NCBI GenBank assembly: GCA_963739175.1
Contig: CAVTZH010000001.1
Location: 620,001-684,000 of the forward strand
Reading direction: 5' to 3'
Length of the DNA: 64,000 nucleotides
Source: VAZQ01 sp963739175
GTDB taxonomy: Bacteria; Pseudomonadota; Alphaproteobacteria; Rhizobiales; Xanthobacteraceae
The translations under genes and the position numbers were made by a program. The first letter of the stretch is position 1, and each line of letters opens with the position of its first letter. Shown one piece after another: positions 53,608-63,383 of the stretch. Under the pieces are notes generated by a model. That model had not been told where the DNA came from, did no database searches, and saw only the letters and a list, made by a program, of their open reading frames with translations.

Positions 53608-54900
53608 GTGGCCGGATCAAGCCGTGCCTTCCTGGAGGGGCTTTACAACACCGCGGTGGCGGCCGCGCACCCCAGCCATTGCCTGCCCCCCCATCTGCCG
53701 GAGCCGCCACGATCAGGCCGGCTTATCATCCTGGCCGCCGGCAAGGGCGCGGGCGCGATGGCCGAGGTTGCGGAGCGGCACTACCTCGACGGCCATGGCT
53801 TGCCCGCCAGCCGGATCGAGGGCCTCGCGGTCACCCGCCACGGCTACGGCCGCCCGACCCGGCATGTGCGCCTGATCGAGGCCGGGCACCCCGTGCCCGA
53901 TGCGGCCGGCCTGGCCGGGACCTTGGAAACGCTGTCGCTCGCCGATACCGCCGGGCCGGACGATCTGGTCGTGGTGCTGATGTCGGGCGGCGCGTCGGCG
54001 AACTGGATCGCGCCGGCGGGAGGGCTCTCGCTCGCCGAGAAGCAGGCGCTCACCCGCGCGCTGCTGGCATCGGGCGCGTCGATTTCCGAGATCAACGGCG
54101 TGCGCAAGCACCTCTCGCGCATCAAAGGCGGCCGCCTCGCCGAGCGGATCAGCCCGGCGCGCCTGGTGACGATCGCGATCTCGGATGTGCCCGGCGACGA
54201 TCCCGCGGTGATCGGTTCGGGCCCGACCGTGCCCGATCCCAGCACGCTCGAAGACGCGCGCGCGACGATCGAGCGCTATCGCATCGACGTCTCCGTCGCG
54301 GTGGCAACGGCGCTCGCCGATCCCGAAAACGAAACGCCGAAGCCCGGCGACGCCGTGTTCGCAAATTCTTCATTCGTGCTGGCGGCGCGACCATCCGACG
54401 TCTTCGACAAAGTCGAGGCCGCGGTGCGCGCCAGCGGATACGAGGCCGTCCTGCTCGGGACGCGCGTCGAGGGCGAGGCCCGCGCCGCGGCCGCCGAGCA
54501 CGCGCGGCTGGCGCGTGAGCTGCGCGCACAGGGCAAGCGCGCCGTCATCATGACCGGCGGCGAACTGACCGTCACCTTGCGCGGCAAGGGCCGCGGCGGC
54601 CCGAATCAGGAATACATGCTGGCGCTCGCCATCGCGCTCGACGGCGCGGCCGGGATTGCGGCGCTTGCGGGCGACACCGACGGAATCGACGGCGGCGGCG
54701 GCAAATCCGAGGATCCGGCCGGGGCCTTCATTGATTCGACGACAATGAGCCGGGCACGGGCGCTCGGCCTCGATCCTGCCGCCTTTCTTGACGCCAATAA
54801 TTCGACCGAATTCTTTGAAAAGCTTGGCGATCTTTTGAAACCGGGCCCGACATGCACCAACGTCAGCGACTTCCGCGCCATCCTCGTTGACAGCCCCTGA
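53608..54900 (+). CDS. Glycerate 2-kinase / hydroxypyruvate-pathway kinase (GckA/TtuD, MOFRL)
   Basis: A 430-residue protein converting glycerate to 2-phosphoglycerate. N-terminal features: FLEGLYNTAVAAAHPSHCLP and LIILAAGKGAGAMAEVAERH. Middle: VVLMSGGASANWIAP and LSRIKGGRLAERI. C-terminal MOFRL domain: MTGGELTVTLRGKGRGGPNQEY and LAGDTDGIDG. The start is inferred as GTG 53608 with AAGGA upstream; the frame is open 5' to 53422. It is divergent from the oxidoreductase genes and is likely the entry of the catabolic cluster into glycolysis. Confidence 0.9.
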   Translation: MAGSSRAFLEGLYNTAVAAAHPSHCLPPHLPEPPRSGRLIILAAGKGAGAMAEVAERHYLDGHGLPASRIEGLAVTRHGYGRPTRHVRLIEAGHPVPDAAGLAGTLETLSLADTAGPDDLVVVLMSGGASANWIAPAGGLSLAEKQALTRALLASGASISEINGVRKHLSRIKGGRLAERISPARLVTIAISDVPGDDPAVIGSGPTVPDPSTLEDARATIERYRIDVSVAVATALADPENETPKPGDAVFANSSFVLAARPSDVFDKVEAAVRASGYEAVLLGTRVEGEARAAAAEHARLARELRAQGKRAVIMTGGELTVTLRGKGRGGPNQEYMLALAIALDGAAGIAALAGDTDGIDGGGGKSEDPAGAFIDSTTMSRARALGLDPAAFLDANNSTEFFEKLGDLLKPGPTCTNVSDFRAILVDSP

Positions 54901-54934
54901 ATCTTCACGCGATATCCCGGTATCGGGGACTGCA

Positions 54935-55504
54935 ATGACCGAAAAACCAACCGCTGCGTGTGCGGGTCGCGACTGGCCGCGACGCATGCCTGGCGTGCGC
55001 TCCGGCATGCTTGGCTTGCTGATCGTCGGCGTCGCCGTATTGCAGGCCGATATCGCGGCCGCCGATTTCCGCATCTGCAACAATACCGGCAGCCGGGTCG
55101 GCGTCGCGCTCGGCTACAAGGACAGCGAACACTGGACCACCGAAGGCTGGTGGAACCTGTCGGCGCGGACCTGCGAGACTATTCTGCGCGGAACCCTCGC
55201 CGCACGTTATTATTACGTCTATGCGGTCGACTATGATCGCGCAGGCGAATGGGCCGGCAGGGCGTACATGTGCACGCGAGAAAAGGAATTCACGATCCGC
55301 GGCACCGAGGATTGCCTCGCGCGTGGCTATGACCGCACCGGCTTCTTCGAGGTCGACACCGGCGAGCAGCCGTCATGGACGGTGCAGCTCACCGACTCGG
55401 CCGATCAGGCGCCGCAGCAACCGCTGCAATCGCGCGTGCCGTTGACACCGGTTCCCTCGCCGGCTGGCGGCAAGAATGCGCCCTTCCCGGCGCGTAAGAA
55501 CTAG
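54935..55504 (+). CDS. DUF1036 domain secreted protein
   Basis: A 189-residue protein with a hydrophobic export segment (MLGLLIVGVAVLQADIAAA) and a DUF1036 domain: FRICNNTGSRVGVALGYKDSEHWTTEGWWNLSARTCETI, then RYYYVYAVDYDRAGEWAGRAYMC and GYDRTGFFEVDTG. Cysteines probably pair. Function unknown. It sits four bases before pyruvate kinase, an order conserved in Bradyrhizobium relatives. ATG 54935 is preferred over an ATG overlapping the kinase upstream. Confidence 0.9.
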   Translation: MTEKPTAACAGRDWPRRMPGVRSGMLGLLIVGVAVLQADIAAADFRICNNTGSRVGVALGYKDSEHWTTEGWWNLSARTCETILRGTLAARYYYVYAVDYDRAGEWAGRAYMCTREKEFTIRGTEDCLARGYDRTGFFEVDTGEQPSWTVQLTDSADQAPQQPLQSRVPLTPVPSPAGGKNAPFPARKN

Positions 55505-55507
55505 CTG

Positions 55508-56945
55508 ATGCGACGTCTGCGCCGTACCAAGATCGTCGCCACGCTCGGCCCGTCGTCTTCCGAGCGTTCCGTGATCGCGGCGCTGTTCCGCGCCGGCGCC
55601 GACGTCTTCCGCATCAATATGAGCCACACGTCGCATGACCGCATGCGCGAGCTGGTCGTCGACCATCCGCTCGATCGAGGAGGAATGCGAGCGGCCGATC
55701 GGCATCCTGGTCGATCTGCAGGGCCCGAAGCTGCGCGTCGGGCAGTTCGAAGGCGGCCCGGTGGCGCTGCCGAAGGGCGCCACGTTCACGCTCGATCTCG
55801 ACAAGGCGCCGGGCAGCACCGCACGCGTGCACCTGCCGCATCCCGAGATCTTCGAAGCGATCGAGCCCGGCCATGCGCTGCTGCTCGACGACGGCAAGAT
55901 CCGCCTGACCGCGACCGAGGTTGCCGAGGGCAAGATCGTCACGCGCGTCGAAGTCGGCGGCAACCTGTCGGACCGCAAGGGCGTGAGCTTGCCCGACACC
56001 ACAATTCCGTTCTCGGCGCTGGCGCAGAAGGATCGCTCCGATCTCGAAGCCGCGCTCGACGCCAACGTCGACTGGATCGCGCTCTCCTTCATCCAGCGGC
56101 CGGAAGACATCGCGGAAGCCAAGAAGATCACCCGCGGCCGCGCCCAGGTGATGGCCAAGATCGAGAAGCCGCAGGCGGTGACCCGGCTCGAGGAGATCCT
56201 CGACATCACCGACGCGCTGATGGTCGCGCGCGGCGACCTTGGCGTCGAGATGCCGCTCGAGCGGGTGCCGGGCATCCAGAAATCGATGACGCGCGCGGCG
56301 CGGCGCGCCGGCAAGCCGGTCGTGGTCGCGACGCAGATGCTCGAGTCGATGATCAACAGCCCGGTGCCGACCCGCGCCGAAGTGTCGGACGTCGCCACCG
56401 CCATCTTCGAAGGCGCCGACGCGGTGATGCTGTCGGCGGAATCGGCGGCCGGCAAGTATCCGGTCGAGGCGGTCGCCACCATGAACCGGATCGCCGAGGA
56501 GGTGGAGAAGGATCAGCTCCATCACTCGATCATGCAGGCGCAGCGCGCCGATCCGGAGCCGACCGGCGCCGACGCGATCTCCGCCGCCGCGCGCCAGATC
56601 GCCGAAACGCTCGAACTCGCCGCGATCATCTGCTGGACGTTTTCCGGCTCGACCGCGTTGCGCGTCGCGCGCGAGCGGCCGCATTCGCCGATCGTCGCGA
56701 TCTCACCCAATGTCGCGACCGCCCGCCGGCTGTCGGTGGCCTGGGGCGTGCACGCCATCGTGGCGGAGGACGCGCACGATCAGGACGACATGGTGGAGCG
56801 CGCCTGCCGGCTCGCGTTCAAGGACGGCTTCGCGCGCGCGGGACAGCGCGTGATCGTGGTCGCGGGCGTGCCGCTCGGCACGCCGGGCGCCACCAACATG
56901 CTGCGGATTGCGTTTGTCGGCGCCGAAGCCGGCCGGGATTTGTAA
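55508..56945 (+). CDS. pyk: Pyruvate kinase, frameshifted near residue 52
   Basis: Converts phosphoenolpyruvate and ADP to pyruvate and ATP. MRRLRRTKIVATLGPSSSER and FRINMSHTSHDRMRELV open the barrel; one extra base near 55662 then shifts frame, and the rest reads RSIEEECERPIGILVDLQGPKLRVG in the adjacent frame. Active-site blocks are MAKIEKPQA, VARGDLGVEMPLE and KPVVVATQMLESMI. Restored length is exactly 478 residues plus stop, normal for the enzyme. As a central glycolytic gene, its break strongly suggests sequencing error. Confidence 0.95.
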
Positions 56946-56963
56946 CGATAGCCGCGAGCGCGG

Positions 56964-57611
56964 CTACAGATCGCGGCCGTCGACCGTCTCGGTCAGCCGC
57001 TTGATCAGGTCGGGGATCCGCTCCATGCGCGGATAGAGCTCGACCGCGCGGCGGAAGGCCGCCAGCGCGCGCCGCTCGTCGCCGACGTCGTTGAGGATCA
57101 TGCCGAGGCCGGCCCAGGCGCCGAAGTGCCGGGGCTCGCGCGTCAGCACGGAGCGCAAGTCGCTCATCGCCGACACGTAGTCGCGCTTGTGGAAGTACAG
57201 CGTGGCGCGCCGGTTCCAGGCTTCGATGTAGTCGGGCTTGATGTCGATGATCGCGGTCAGGAGCTTGATCGCGAGGTCGTAGTCCTTGCCCTCGGTCGCG
57301 ACCCGCACCCGGCTCATCAGCAGCGAGGCGGTGTCGCCACCCTGCGCCGCCCAGGCGGCCCAGATGTTGCCCTCGATGAATTTCGCGCTCTCGTTGGTCG
57401 GCGCGACCCGCAACGCTGCGAACAGCCGATCGAGGTTTTTCGTCGGATCGCCGCGCTGCGGCCGCGGCGTATTGGGCGGCGGCTCGACCGGCTGCGGCGG
57501 CTCGGCGCCGGGCGGCGCGAGCTCCGGCGTCTGCGCCTGCGACGGCGCGGCCAGCGTCACGGCCAAGGCCATGAACGCAAAGGCGAGCAGCGCGTGGAAT
57601 CGGTTGCTCAT
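56964..57611 (-). CDS. Tetratricopeptide-repeat periplasmic protein
   Basis: A 215-residue exported protein. The signal peptide (FHALLAFAFMALAVTLAAPS, cleaved near AQT) is followed by a proline-rich linker (ELAPPGAEPPQPVEPPPNTP) and three or more TPR helical pairs (KDYDLAIKLLTAIIDIKPDYIEAWNRRATLYF, DYVSAMSDLRSVLTREPRHFGAWAGLGMIL, GDERRALAAFRRAVELYPRM). Probably a scaffold; the partner is unknown. Convergent with pyk. Confidence 0.9.
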   Translation of the reverse strand: MSNRFHALLAFAFMALAVTLAAPSQAQTPELAPPGAEPPQPVEPPPNTPRPQRGDPTKNLDRLFAALRVAPTNESAKFIEGNIWAAWAAQGGDTASLLMSRVRVATEGKDYDLAIKLLTAIIDIKPDYIEAWNRRATLYFHKRDYVSAMSDLRSVLTREPRHFGAWAGLGMILNDVGDERRALAAFRRAVELYPRMERIPDLIKRLTETVDGRDL

Positions 57612-57690
57612 GCGGCGGAGTCTAACGTTTCACCACCGCGCAGCAAAGCCTGGGATCAAGGCAGGGTGACGGCGAAAACGGCGCCGCGGC

Positions 57691-57816
57691 TCAACCCTGG
57701 CGGGCTTTGAAGCGCTTGTTGGTCTTGTTGATGACGTAGACCCGGCCCTTCCGGCGCACCAGCTGGTTGTTGCGGTGACGGCCGCGCAGCGACTTCAGCG
57801 AATTACGGACTTTCAT
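57691..57816 (-). CDS. rpmJ: 50S ribosomal protein L36 (bL36, cysteine-free form)
   Basis: A 41-residue basic protein, MKVRNSLKSLRGRHRNNQLV then RRKGRVYVINKTNKRFKARQG. It lacks the CxxC/Cys/His zinc ligands of the short form, so it is the zinc-independent (YkgO-like) type common in alphaproteobacteria. The divergent intergenic region toward the TonB receptor holds Zur-like boxes at 58021-58049, about 205 bases upstream. In other bacteria zinc-free L36 can be Zur regulated; whether this holds here is unknown. Confidence 0.95.
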   Translation of the reverse strand: MKVRNSLKSLRGRHRNNQLVRRKGRVYVINKTNKRFKARQG

Positions 57817-58020
57817 AACGTGCTCCGGTTGTCCCGCGCGGCGGGGGCTCGGGTTGTTCTGAGGTGGGCGTTACTTAAGAGGGCCTCGCGGCCGCGTCAA
57901 TTGCGCGATTCTCCCTCGCTTCCGGCGCCATCCCCAGCCAGGAGCCGGAACGCGCAGGCCCGACCCATCGACCGCCCCGTCCACAGAAATCGCGATTGAC
58001 AGCCCCGCCCCTCTGCGCAA

Positions 58021-58049
58021 TGTTATAACAAAATGTAATATTATAACAT
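58021..58049 (+). promoter_or_regulatory. Zur-like boxes upstream of the ZnuD-like receptor
   Basis: TGTTATAACA is a perfect 10-bp palindrome at 58021-58030. ATGTAATA-T-TATAACAT at 58033-58049 is a near-perfect palindrome (one mismatch). Both resemble the alphaproteobacterial Zur consensus (TGTTATAATATAACA type). They end 18 bases before the receptor start, so zinc-bound repressor would block transcription or initiation. Confidence 0.65.
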
Positions 58050-58067
58050 TTACAGGTTCGGGGTGTC

Positions 58068-60362
58068 ATGGCGGACGGGTGGGGTCGGGGGATTGTTCTC
58101 GGCGGCGTAGCGGTCTCGATCGTGGCGGTGGGGATCGGCGATGGTCCGGCAGCGGCACAAACAGAGACCAGGCTGCCGGATATCGTGGTCCGCGCGCCGA
58201 GCCCCATCGTACGGGCGCGGCCGCGCCCCGCCGCCCGCCCGGCGGTGACAGCGCCCGCCCCGGCGACGCCCGAACCCGCCGCGCCGGCCGAACTGCCGCC
58301 CGGCTGGCTCCCGATCGTCGCCGACCAGTTCGCCACCGTGACGGTGGTCAGCCGCGAGGAGATTGAGCGCAACGGCGGCGCCACGCTCGGCGATCTCCTG
58401 TTCGGCAAGCCCGGCATCACCGGCTCGAGCTTCGCGCCCGGTGCCGCGAGCCGCCCGATCGTGCGCGGTCTCGACACCTACCGCGTGCGCATCCAGGAGA
58501 ACGGCATCGGCTCGAGCGGCGTGTCGGAGCTCGGCGAAGATCACGCCGTGCCGCTCGATCCGCTGGCGGCCGAAAGGGTCGAGGTGGTGCGCGGCCCGGC
58601 GACCTTGCGCTGGGGCTCGCAGGCGATCGGCGGCGTGGTCAACGCGACCAACAACCGGATACCGGATGCGCTGCCCTGCCGGGCCGACGCCCCGACTGGC
58701 TTTCCAACCAAATCAGTTGCCCCCGGCGTGATGCCGGCGCCGTGCCTGAAATACGAGATGCGCGGCGCCGGCACCACAGTCGACGACGGCCTCGACGGCG
58801 CCGTCATCCTCGACGCCGCCGCCGGCAATTTCGCCTTTCACGCCGACGCGTTCGGCCGGCGAAACGACGACTACCGCATCCCGCGCTATCCCTATCTGCC
58901 GCCGCGCGACCAGACGCTGCCGTTCAACGGGCGGCAGCCGAATTCGTCGATGCGCGCGGACGGGCAATCGGTCGGCGGCTCCTACATCTTCGAGCAGGGC
59001 TTTGTCGGCGTCGCGGTGACGCGCAACGCGAGCCTCTATCGCGTGCCGGGTCTGGAATCGACCGAGACCAACACCCGCATCGACATGCACCAGACCAAGG
59101 TCGCGAGCCGCGGCGAATACCGCCCGCAGGCCTCCGGCATCGACGCGATCCGGTTCTGGCTCGGCCACACCGACTACAAGCACAACGAGCTCGCCAACGA
59201 AGGCGGCTTCGACGGCATCCAGCAGACCTTCACCAACAAGGAGCAGGAAGGCCGCGTCGAGGTGCAGCTCACGCCGTTCGATCTGCGGTTCGCGACGCTC
59301 ACCACGGCGCTGGGCGTGCAGGGCATGCACCAGCGGCTGAACGCGCCCGGCGTCGAGGGCGGCCTGTTCGATCCCAACCGCACCACCAGCGTCGCCGGCT
59401 TCATGTTCAACGAATTCCGCTTCAACGAGACCCAGCGGGCGCAGGTCGCCGGCCGCATCGAGGAATCGCGTGTGACGGGCGCGGTGCCCGATCTGCTGGT
59501 CGATCCGTTCACCAATATCGCGCGCGACCGCCGCTTCACGCCGAAGAGCGGCGCCATCGGCTTCCTGCAGGATCTGCCGCTCGGCCTCGTCGGCAGCGTG
59601 ACCGCGCAATATGTCGAGCGCGCGCCGCGGGCGCCGGAACTGCTCTCACGTGGCGTGCACGAGGCGACCGAGACCTTCGACATCGGCAATCCCAACCTCA
59701 AGATCGAGGCCGCCAAGACCGTCGAGATCGGGCTGCGGCGTCCGCGCGGGCAGTTCCGCTTCGAGGCGACCGCCTACTACACGCGCTACTCGAACTTCAT
59801 CTTCCGCAACCTGACCGGCGAGACCTGCGACGCCACGGTCGACACCTGCACCGGCGCGCCGTTCTTCGGTCGCCGGCGGCGACCTCAACCAGGCGATCTA
59901 TTCGCAGCGCGACGCGACCTTCCGCGGCGGCGAATTCCAGAGCCAGTTCGACGTCGCGCCGCTCGGAAGCGGCATTTTCGGGATCGAGAACCAGTTCGAC
60001 GTGGTGCGCGCGACCTTCACCGACGGCACCAATGTGCCGCGCATCCCGCCGGTGCGCATCGGCGGCGGCGTCTACTGGCGCGATGCCAACTGGCTGGCGC
60101 GGGTCAACCTCCTGCACGCATTCAGCCAGAACAACGTCGCGACGGCGGGCGAGACGCCGACCGACGGCTATAACCTGCTCAAGGCCGAGCTCGTCTACAC
60201 CACGCCGCTCGGCCGAACGATTTCGGCGCGCGCTTCCTCACGCTTGGCATCACCGGCAACAACCTGCTCAACGACGACATCCGCAACCATGTGTCGTTCA
60301 AGAAGGACGAGGTGCTGATGCCGGGCCGCGGCGTGCGCTTCTTCGCGACGCTGAGGAATTGA
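58068..60362 (+). CDS. TonB-dependent outer-membrane receptor, ZnuD-like (zinc), frameshifted twice
   Basis: A restored 764-residue receptor. Signal peptide, then a Pro/Ala-rich linker and a plug domain (FATVTVVSREEIERNGGATLGDLL, RPIVRGLDTYRVRIQENGIG, EDHAVPLDPLAAERVEVVRGP) ending in GSQAIGGVVNATNNRIP, which resembles ZnuD plugs. The beta barrel follows, with VEIGLRRPRGQFRFEATAYYTRYSNFIF. Shifts occur near 59869 (extra C; correct AGGDLNQAIYSQRD) and 60213 (missing C; correct FGARFLTLGITGNNLLNDDIRNH). It ends RFFATLRN at 60362. The Zur-like boxes upstream support zinc import. Confidence 0.9.
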
Positions 60363-60372
60363 TGCAAGCCTG

Positions 60373-60468
60373 GTAGGGTGGGCAAAGCGAAGCGTGCCCA
60401 CCACTATCCTTTCCGCGGATCAAGACCATGGTGGGCACGGCGCGAAGACGCGCCTTTGCCCACCCTAC
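60373..60468. repeat. 96-bp dispersed-type repeat with inverted termini
   Basis: GTAGGGTGGGCAAAG at 60373-60387 is the exact reverse complement of CTTTGCCCACCCTAC at 60454-60468. The interior contains paired GTGCCCACC and GGTGGGCAC segments. This GGTGGGCAAAGC type of element is common in Bradyrhizobium-like genomes. Its right end supplies the TAG stop of the neighbouring minus-strand gene at 60465-60467. Confidence 0.8.
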
Positions 60469-61505
60469 GCAACAAACGCCGGTGTCGCGCCGAGCCAGGG
60501 CATGCCGTCGAGCGACAGCTCGACGGTGAGCACGAGGAAGCCGCCTGCGACCGGAGCGTCCGCAATCGCTGCCAGCGGATAGCTGCCGATGCAACTTTCC
60601 GCCATCCAACTGCGTAGGCTTGCATTGGGAAGCGCTTTCAGGTGTGCGGCAAGCTGCGCATCCAACGGCTTGCCGGGCTCGATCGACGACGCAATACGCG
60701 TGAGCCAGGCATCGGCGTCGGCATAGACCCGTCGCGCGGCCTCGTCGCGGGCGAAGCTCTTGATCCGCCGCACCCAGGCGCCCTTGTAGGCGACCGAGGC
60801 ACGTACCGCGAAACGATTTGCGAGCGGCAGCGTCCCCGAGACGCGGATCAGGCGGCGGTCGGCATCGAGGTTTGCAGCCACCGCGATATAGGCTTCCTCG
60901 GCGCCGCCGAGCCGCGCGTGCTTCTCGACCAGCCCCGCGACTTCGCCCGCGTCGGTCGCCTTGCCCGCGTCGATGAGATCGAGCGCCGTTCGCGCGAGCG
61001 TATCGGCGCGGCCGATAAGCCCGCGCTCGGCGTCGTCGATACTCCGCCGCGCCCCGGCGAACACGTCCGACATGTCGGCTAGCTCGACATTTGCCGCAGC
61101 GCCGATGATCTCGTCGAACAGCCCGGCCGGCAGCGCGTCATATTCCAGCACGCCGACGCGCTTGCAGCCGGCCGTCGCGATGCGCGCCCCGACCGCGGCG
61201 CCCGGCTTCGGCGTGTTGACGATCTCGCTCAGCGTATTGGTGGTGCGGATCCAGTTGGCGACGCGCTTCGACAGCGCGGTCGCGAACACCGGCGCGCCAT
61301 CCTTCGGCAGCAGCAGCATGCCGTCCGACCAGTACGGCGTGAAGCCGGTGAGCCAGGTCACCGCGCTCGGCTGCACCAGGTTGGTGTAGAACAGCGCGGC
61401 GTCGAAGCCGTTGCGCGCCATCGCCGCGCGCAGCCGCGCGATGCGCGCCTCCAGCGCCGCCTTCGGCAATTCCTCCGCATTCCATCCCATCAAGCCGCGG
61501 CGCAT
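60465..61505 (-). CDS. M24 (prolidase/creatinase-like) family protein lacking metal ligands
   Basis: A 346-residue protein with a creatinase/prolidase N-terminal domain (EARIARLRAAMARNGFDAALFYTNLVQPSAVTWLTGFTPYWSDGMLLL) and a reduced C-terminal pita-bread-like half. The usual metal positions are missing: the first Asp region reads VRASVAYKGAW and the His region MAESCIGSYPLA. It is therefore unlikely to be a metallopeptidase and may be a pseudoenzyme or a partner of the M24 protein encoded just upstream at 61518. The stop codon lies inside the 96-bp repeat. Confidence 0.75.
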   Translation of the reverse strand: MRRGLMGWNAEELPKAALEARIARLRAAMARNGFDAALFYTNLVQPSAVTWLTGFTPYWSDGMLLLPKDGAPVFATALSKRVANWIRTTNTLSEIVNTPKPGAAVGARIATAGCKRVGVLEYDALPAGLFDEIIGAAANVELADMSDVFAGARRSIDDAERGLIGRADTLARTALDLIDAGKATDAGEVAGLVEKHARLGGAEEAYIAVAANLDADRRLIRVSGTLPLANRFAVRASVAYKGAWVRRIKSFARDEAARRVYADADAWLTRIASSIEPGKPLDAQLAAHLKALPNASLRSWMAESCIGSYPLAAIADAPVAGGFLVLTVELSLDGMPWLGATPAFVA

Positions 61506-61517
61506 GTCTCTAATTCC

Positions 61518-62614
61518 TCACGCCGGCATGCCGAACAGCTCGCGCGGCGTCCCGGTGAACACCTCGCAGCCTTCTTTGGTCACCGCCACCACGTCGCCGA
61601 GCACCAGATAGCCGACCACCGGGTGGTAGGTGTTGGGGTGCACGATCAGCGTCATCCCGGCGTCGATCCGCGTGGTCACGTCTTCGAGGATGTGCGGCTT
61701 GGTATCGGCGAACAGCCCGACGCCATGCCCGCGCACGCGCGTGTATTGGTCGGTGACGTAGTCGCCGAGCCCTTCGCGGCGGAAGATGTCGTTCTCGGCG
61801 CGGGCGATGTCGGCGGCGGTGACGCCGTCGCGCACCGCGGCGATCCCCGCTTCCATCGCCTCGCGGTAGAGCGCAAACGCCTTGTTCTGCTCGGCATTGG
61901 GCTCGCCGACGACAAGCGTGCGGCAGATCTGCGCGTAGTAGCCGTCGACGCAGGGCGTCAGCTCGGTGGTGACCATGTCACCCGCTTTCAGCTTCTTGCC
62001 GCTCGGCGGCGCCATGCCGCGCACTTCCGGGCCGCCGACGCCGATGATCTGGAAATTGTCGTCGACGCCCTTGGAGCGGAAGAACGCCTCGGCCTCGGCG
62101 ATCAGCTCGTAGTCGGCGCGGCCCGGCCGCGCGGCGTCGCGGAACACCGCATAGCCTTCATCCGCGACCTTGCAGGCGCGGCGGATGGCGTCGACCTCCG
62201 ACGCAAGCTTCCCCATCAGCAGGCGGTCCAAGAAAGAAGTGCGGTCGCCGAGATTGAGGTCCTTGGCGCGCGCCGCGAGCTTGCGCGGGATCAGGCGCGC
62301 CGGCGCGGTGCCGATGCGGCGGTTGCTGAGCCGGTTGAGCGCCTTGTCGACCTCGGCGATGAGGTTTTGCGCATGCACGACCTCGATGCCGGTGCATTCG
62401 AGTGCGGCGCGGTCGGCCTCGAGCGCCAGTCGAGATAGAGCGTGACGCCGTCCTCGCGCACGATGACGAGCGCCTGCCCTTCGAGGATGCCGAAATCGGT
62501 GGCGTAGCGCAGATAATCGTTCTGCCAGGCATTGCCGTAGAGCAGGAGGACGTCGAGCCCCTCGCCCGCCATCTCCTGCAACAGCCGCGCCCGGCGGTCT
62601 GCGAACACGCTCAC
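61518..62614 (-). CDS. M24 family creatinase/prolidase-like enzyme with altered metal ligands, frameshifted
   Basis: The N-terminal domain (SVFADRRARLLQEMAGEGLDVLLLYGNAWQNDYLRYATDF) is read from a GTG at 62614 with GGAGG upstream (ATG 62629 also possible). One missing base near 62425 shifts to the frame LEADRAALECTGIEVVHAQNLIAEVDKAL. In the M24 fold the metal ligands are replaced: TELTPCVDGYYAQICRT (expected two Asp), IVHPNTY (expected Glu), VTKEGCEVFT (expected Glu); the His in RGHGVGL remains. This resembles metal-free creatinase rather than aminopeptidase P. Restored length is 365 residues. Downstream of two ABC permease genes. Confidence 0.85.
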
Positions 62615-62625
62615 GGCAACCTCCG

Positions 62626-63378
62626 TCATTCCTTCCAGCGCGAGAAGCGCGCCTCGATCATGCGCACCAGCTCGTTGAGAATAATCGCGAGCAGCGCCAG
62701 CGTCAGGATCAGCGCGATCAGCGACGCCGGGTTGAAGGTCTCGGCATAGAGCAGCGTAAAGAAGCCGATGCCGCCCTGCGAGACGAACAGCTCCGCCAGC
62801 AGCACGCCGAGCAGCGTCAGCGTCATCGCCAGCCGCAAGCCGGTGAACACCGCCGTCACCATGTGCGGGAACATCACGTAGCGCAACTGCTCGAAACGGG
62901 TCGCGCCCATGGCGGCGGCGCCGCGCAGCAGCAGCGGGTTGACGTTGCGCATGCCGGCGATGGTGTTGACGATCACCGGGAAGATGCCGTGGCTGAAGCC
63001 GAAGGCGATCTTGCTGGCCGGGCCGAGGCCGAACACCAGCACGAACAGCGGCAAGAGAATCGCCTGCGGAATGCCGTAGAGCAGCAGCACGATCGGATAG
63101 AAGCTGCGCCGGCCGATGTCGGTGAGCCCGATCAGGACGCCGATCAGCATCCCGAACACCACCGACATCACGAACGCAACGACCAGCTCGATCAGCGTGA
63201 CGGCGATGGCGGCGCGCACGCGCGGCTCGCCCAGGACTTTCGGCCAGAGCTGCGCCAACACCTCGCTTGGGGCGGCCGCAAGCGACGAGGTCGCGAACAC
63301 CCGCGCGTAGAACTCCCACAGCAGCACGACGCCGAGGATCAGCAGCAGCCGGACCAGTCGGATCTTGCCTGGAGACAT
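62626..63378 (-). CDS. ABC transporter permease (SsuC/TauC type)
   Basis: A 250-residue permease with six helices. The EAA loop (LLRGAAAMGATRFEQLRYVMFPHMVTAVFTGLRLA) is clear, and SQGGIGFFTLLYAETFNPA follows. The family imports nitrate, sulfonates, taurine, pyrimidine precursors and similar compounds. ATG 63378 is favoured; a GTG at 63387 overlaps the previous stop. Its stop overlaps the ATG of the M24 gene, so permeases and M24 genes are coupled in one operon. The ATPase and binding protein are probably beyond the right edge. Confidence 0.9.
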   Translation of the reverse strand: MSPGKIRLVRLLLILGVVLLWEFYARVFATSSLAAAPSEVLAQLWPKVLGEPRVRAAIAVTLIELVVAFVMSVVFGMLIGVLIGLTDIGRRSFYPIVLLLYGIPQAILLPLFVLVFGLGPASKIAFGFSHGIFPVIVNTIAGMRNVNPLLLRGAAAMGATRFEQLRYVMFPHMVTAVFTGLRLAMTLTLLGVLLAELFVSQGGIGFFTLLYAETFNPASLIALILTLALLAIILNELVRMIEARFSRWKE

Positions 63379-63383
63379 GCCGT

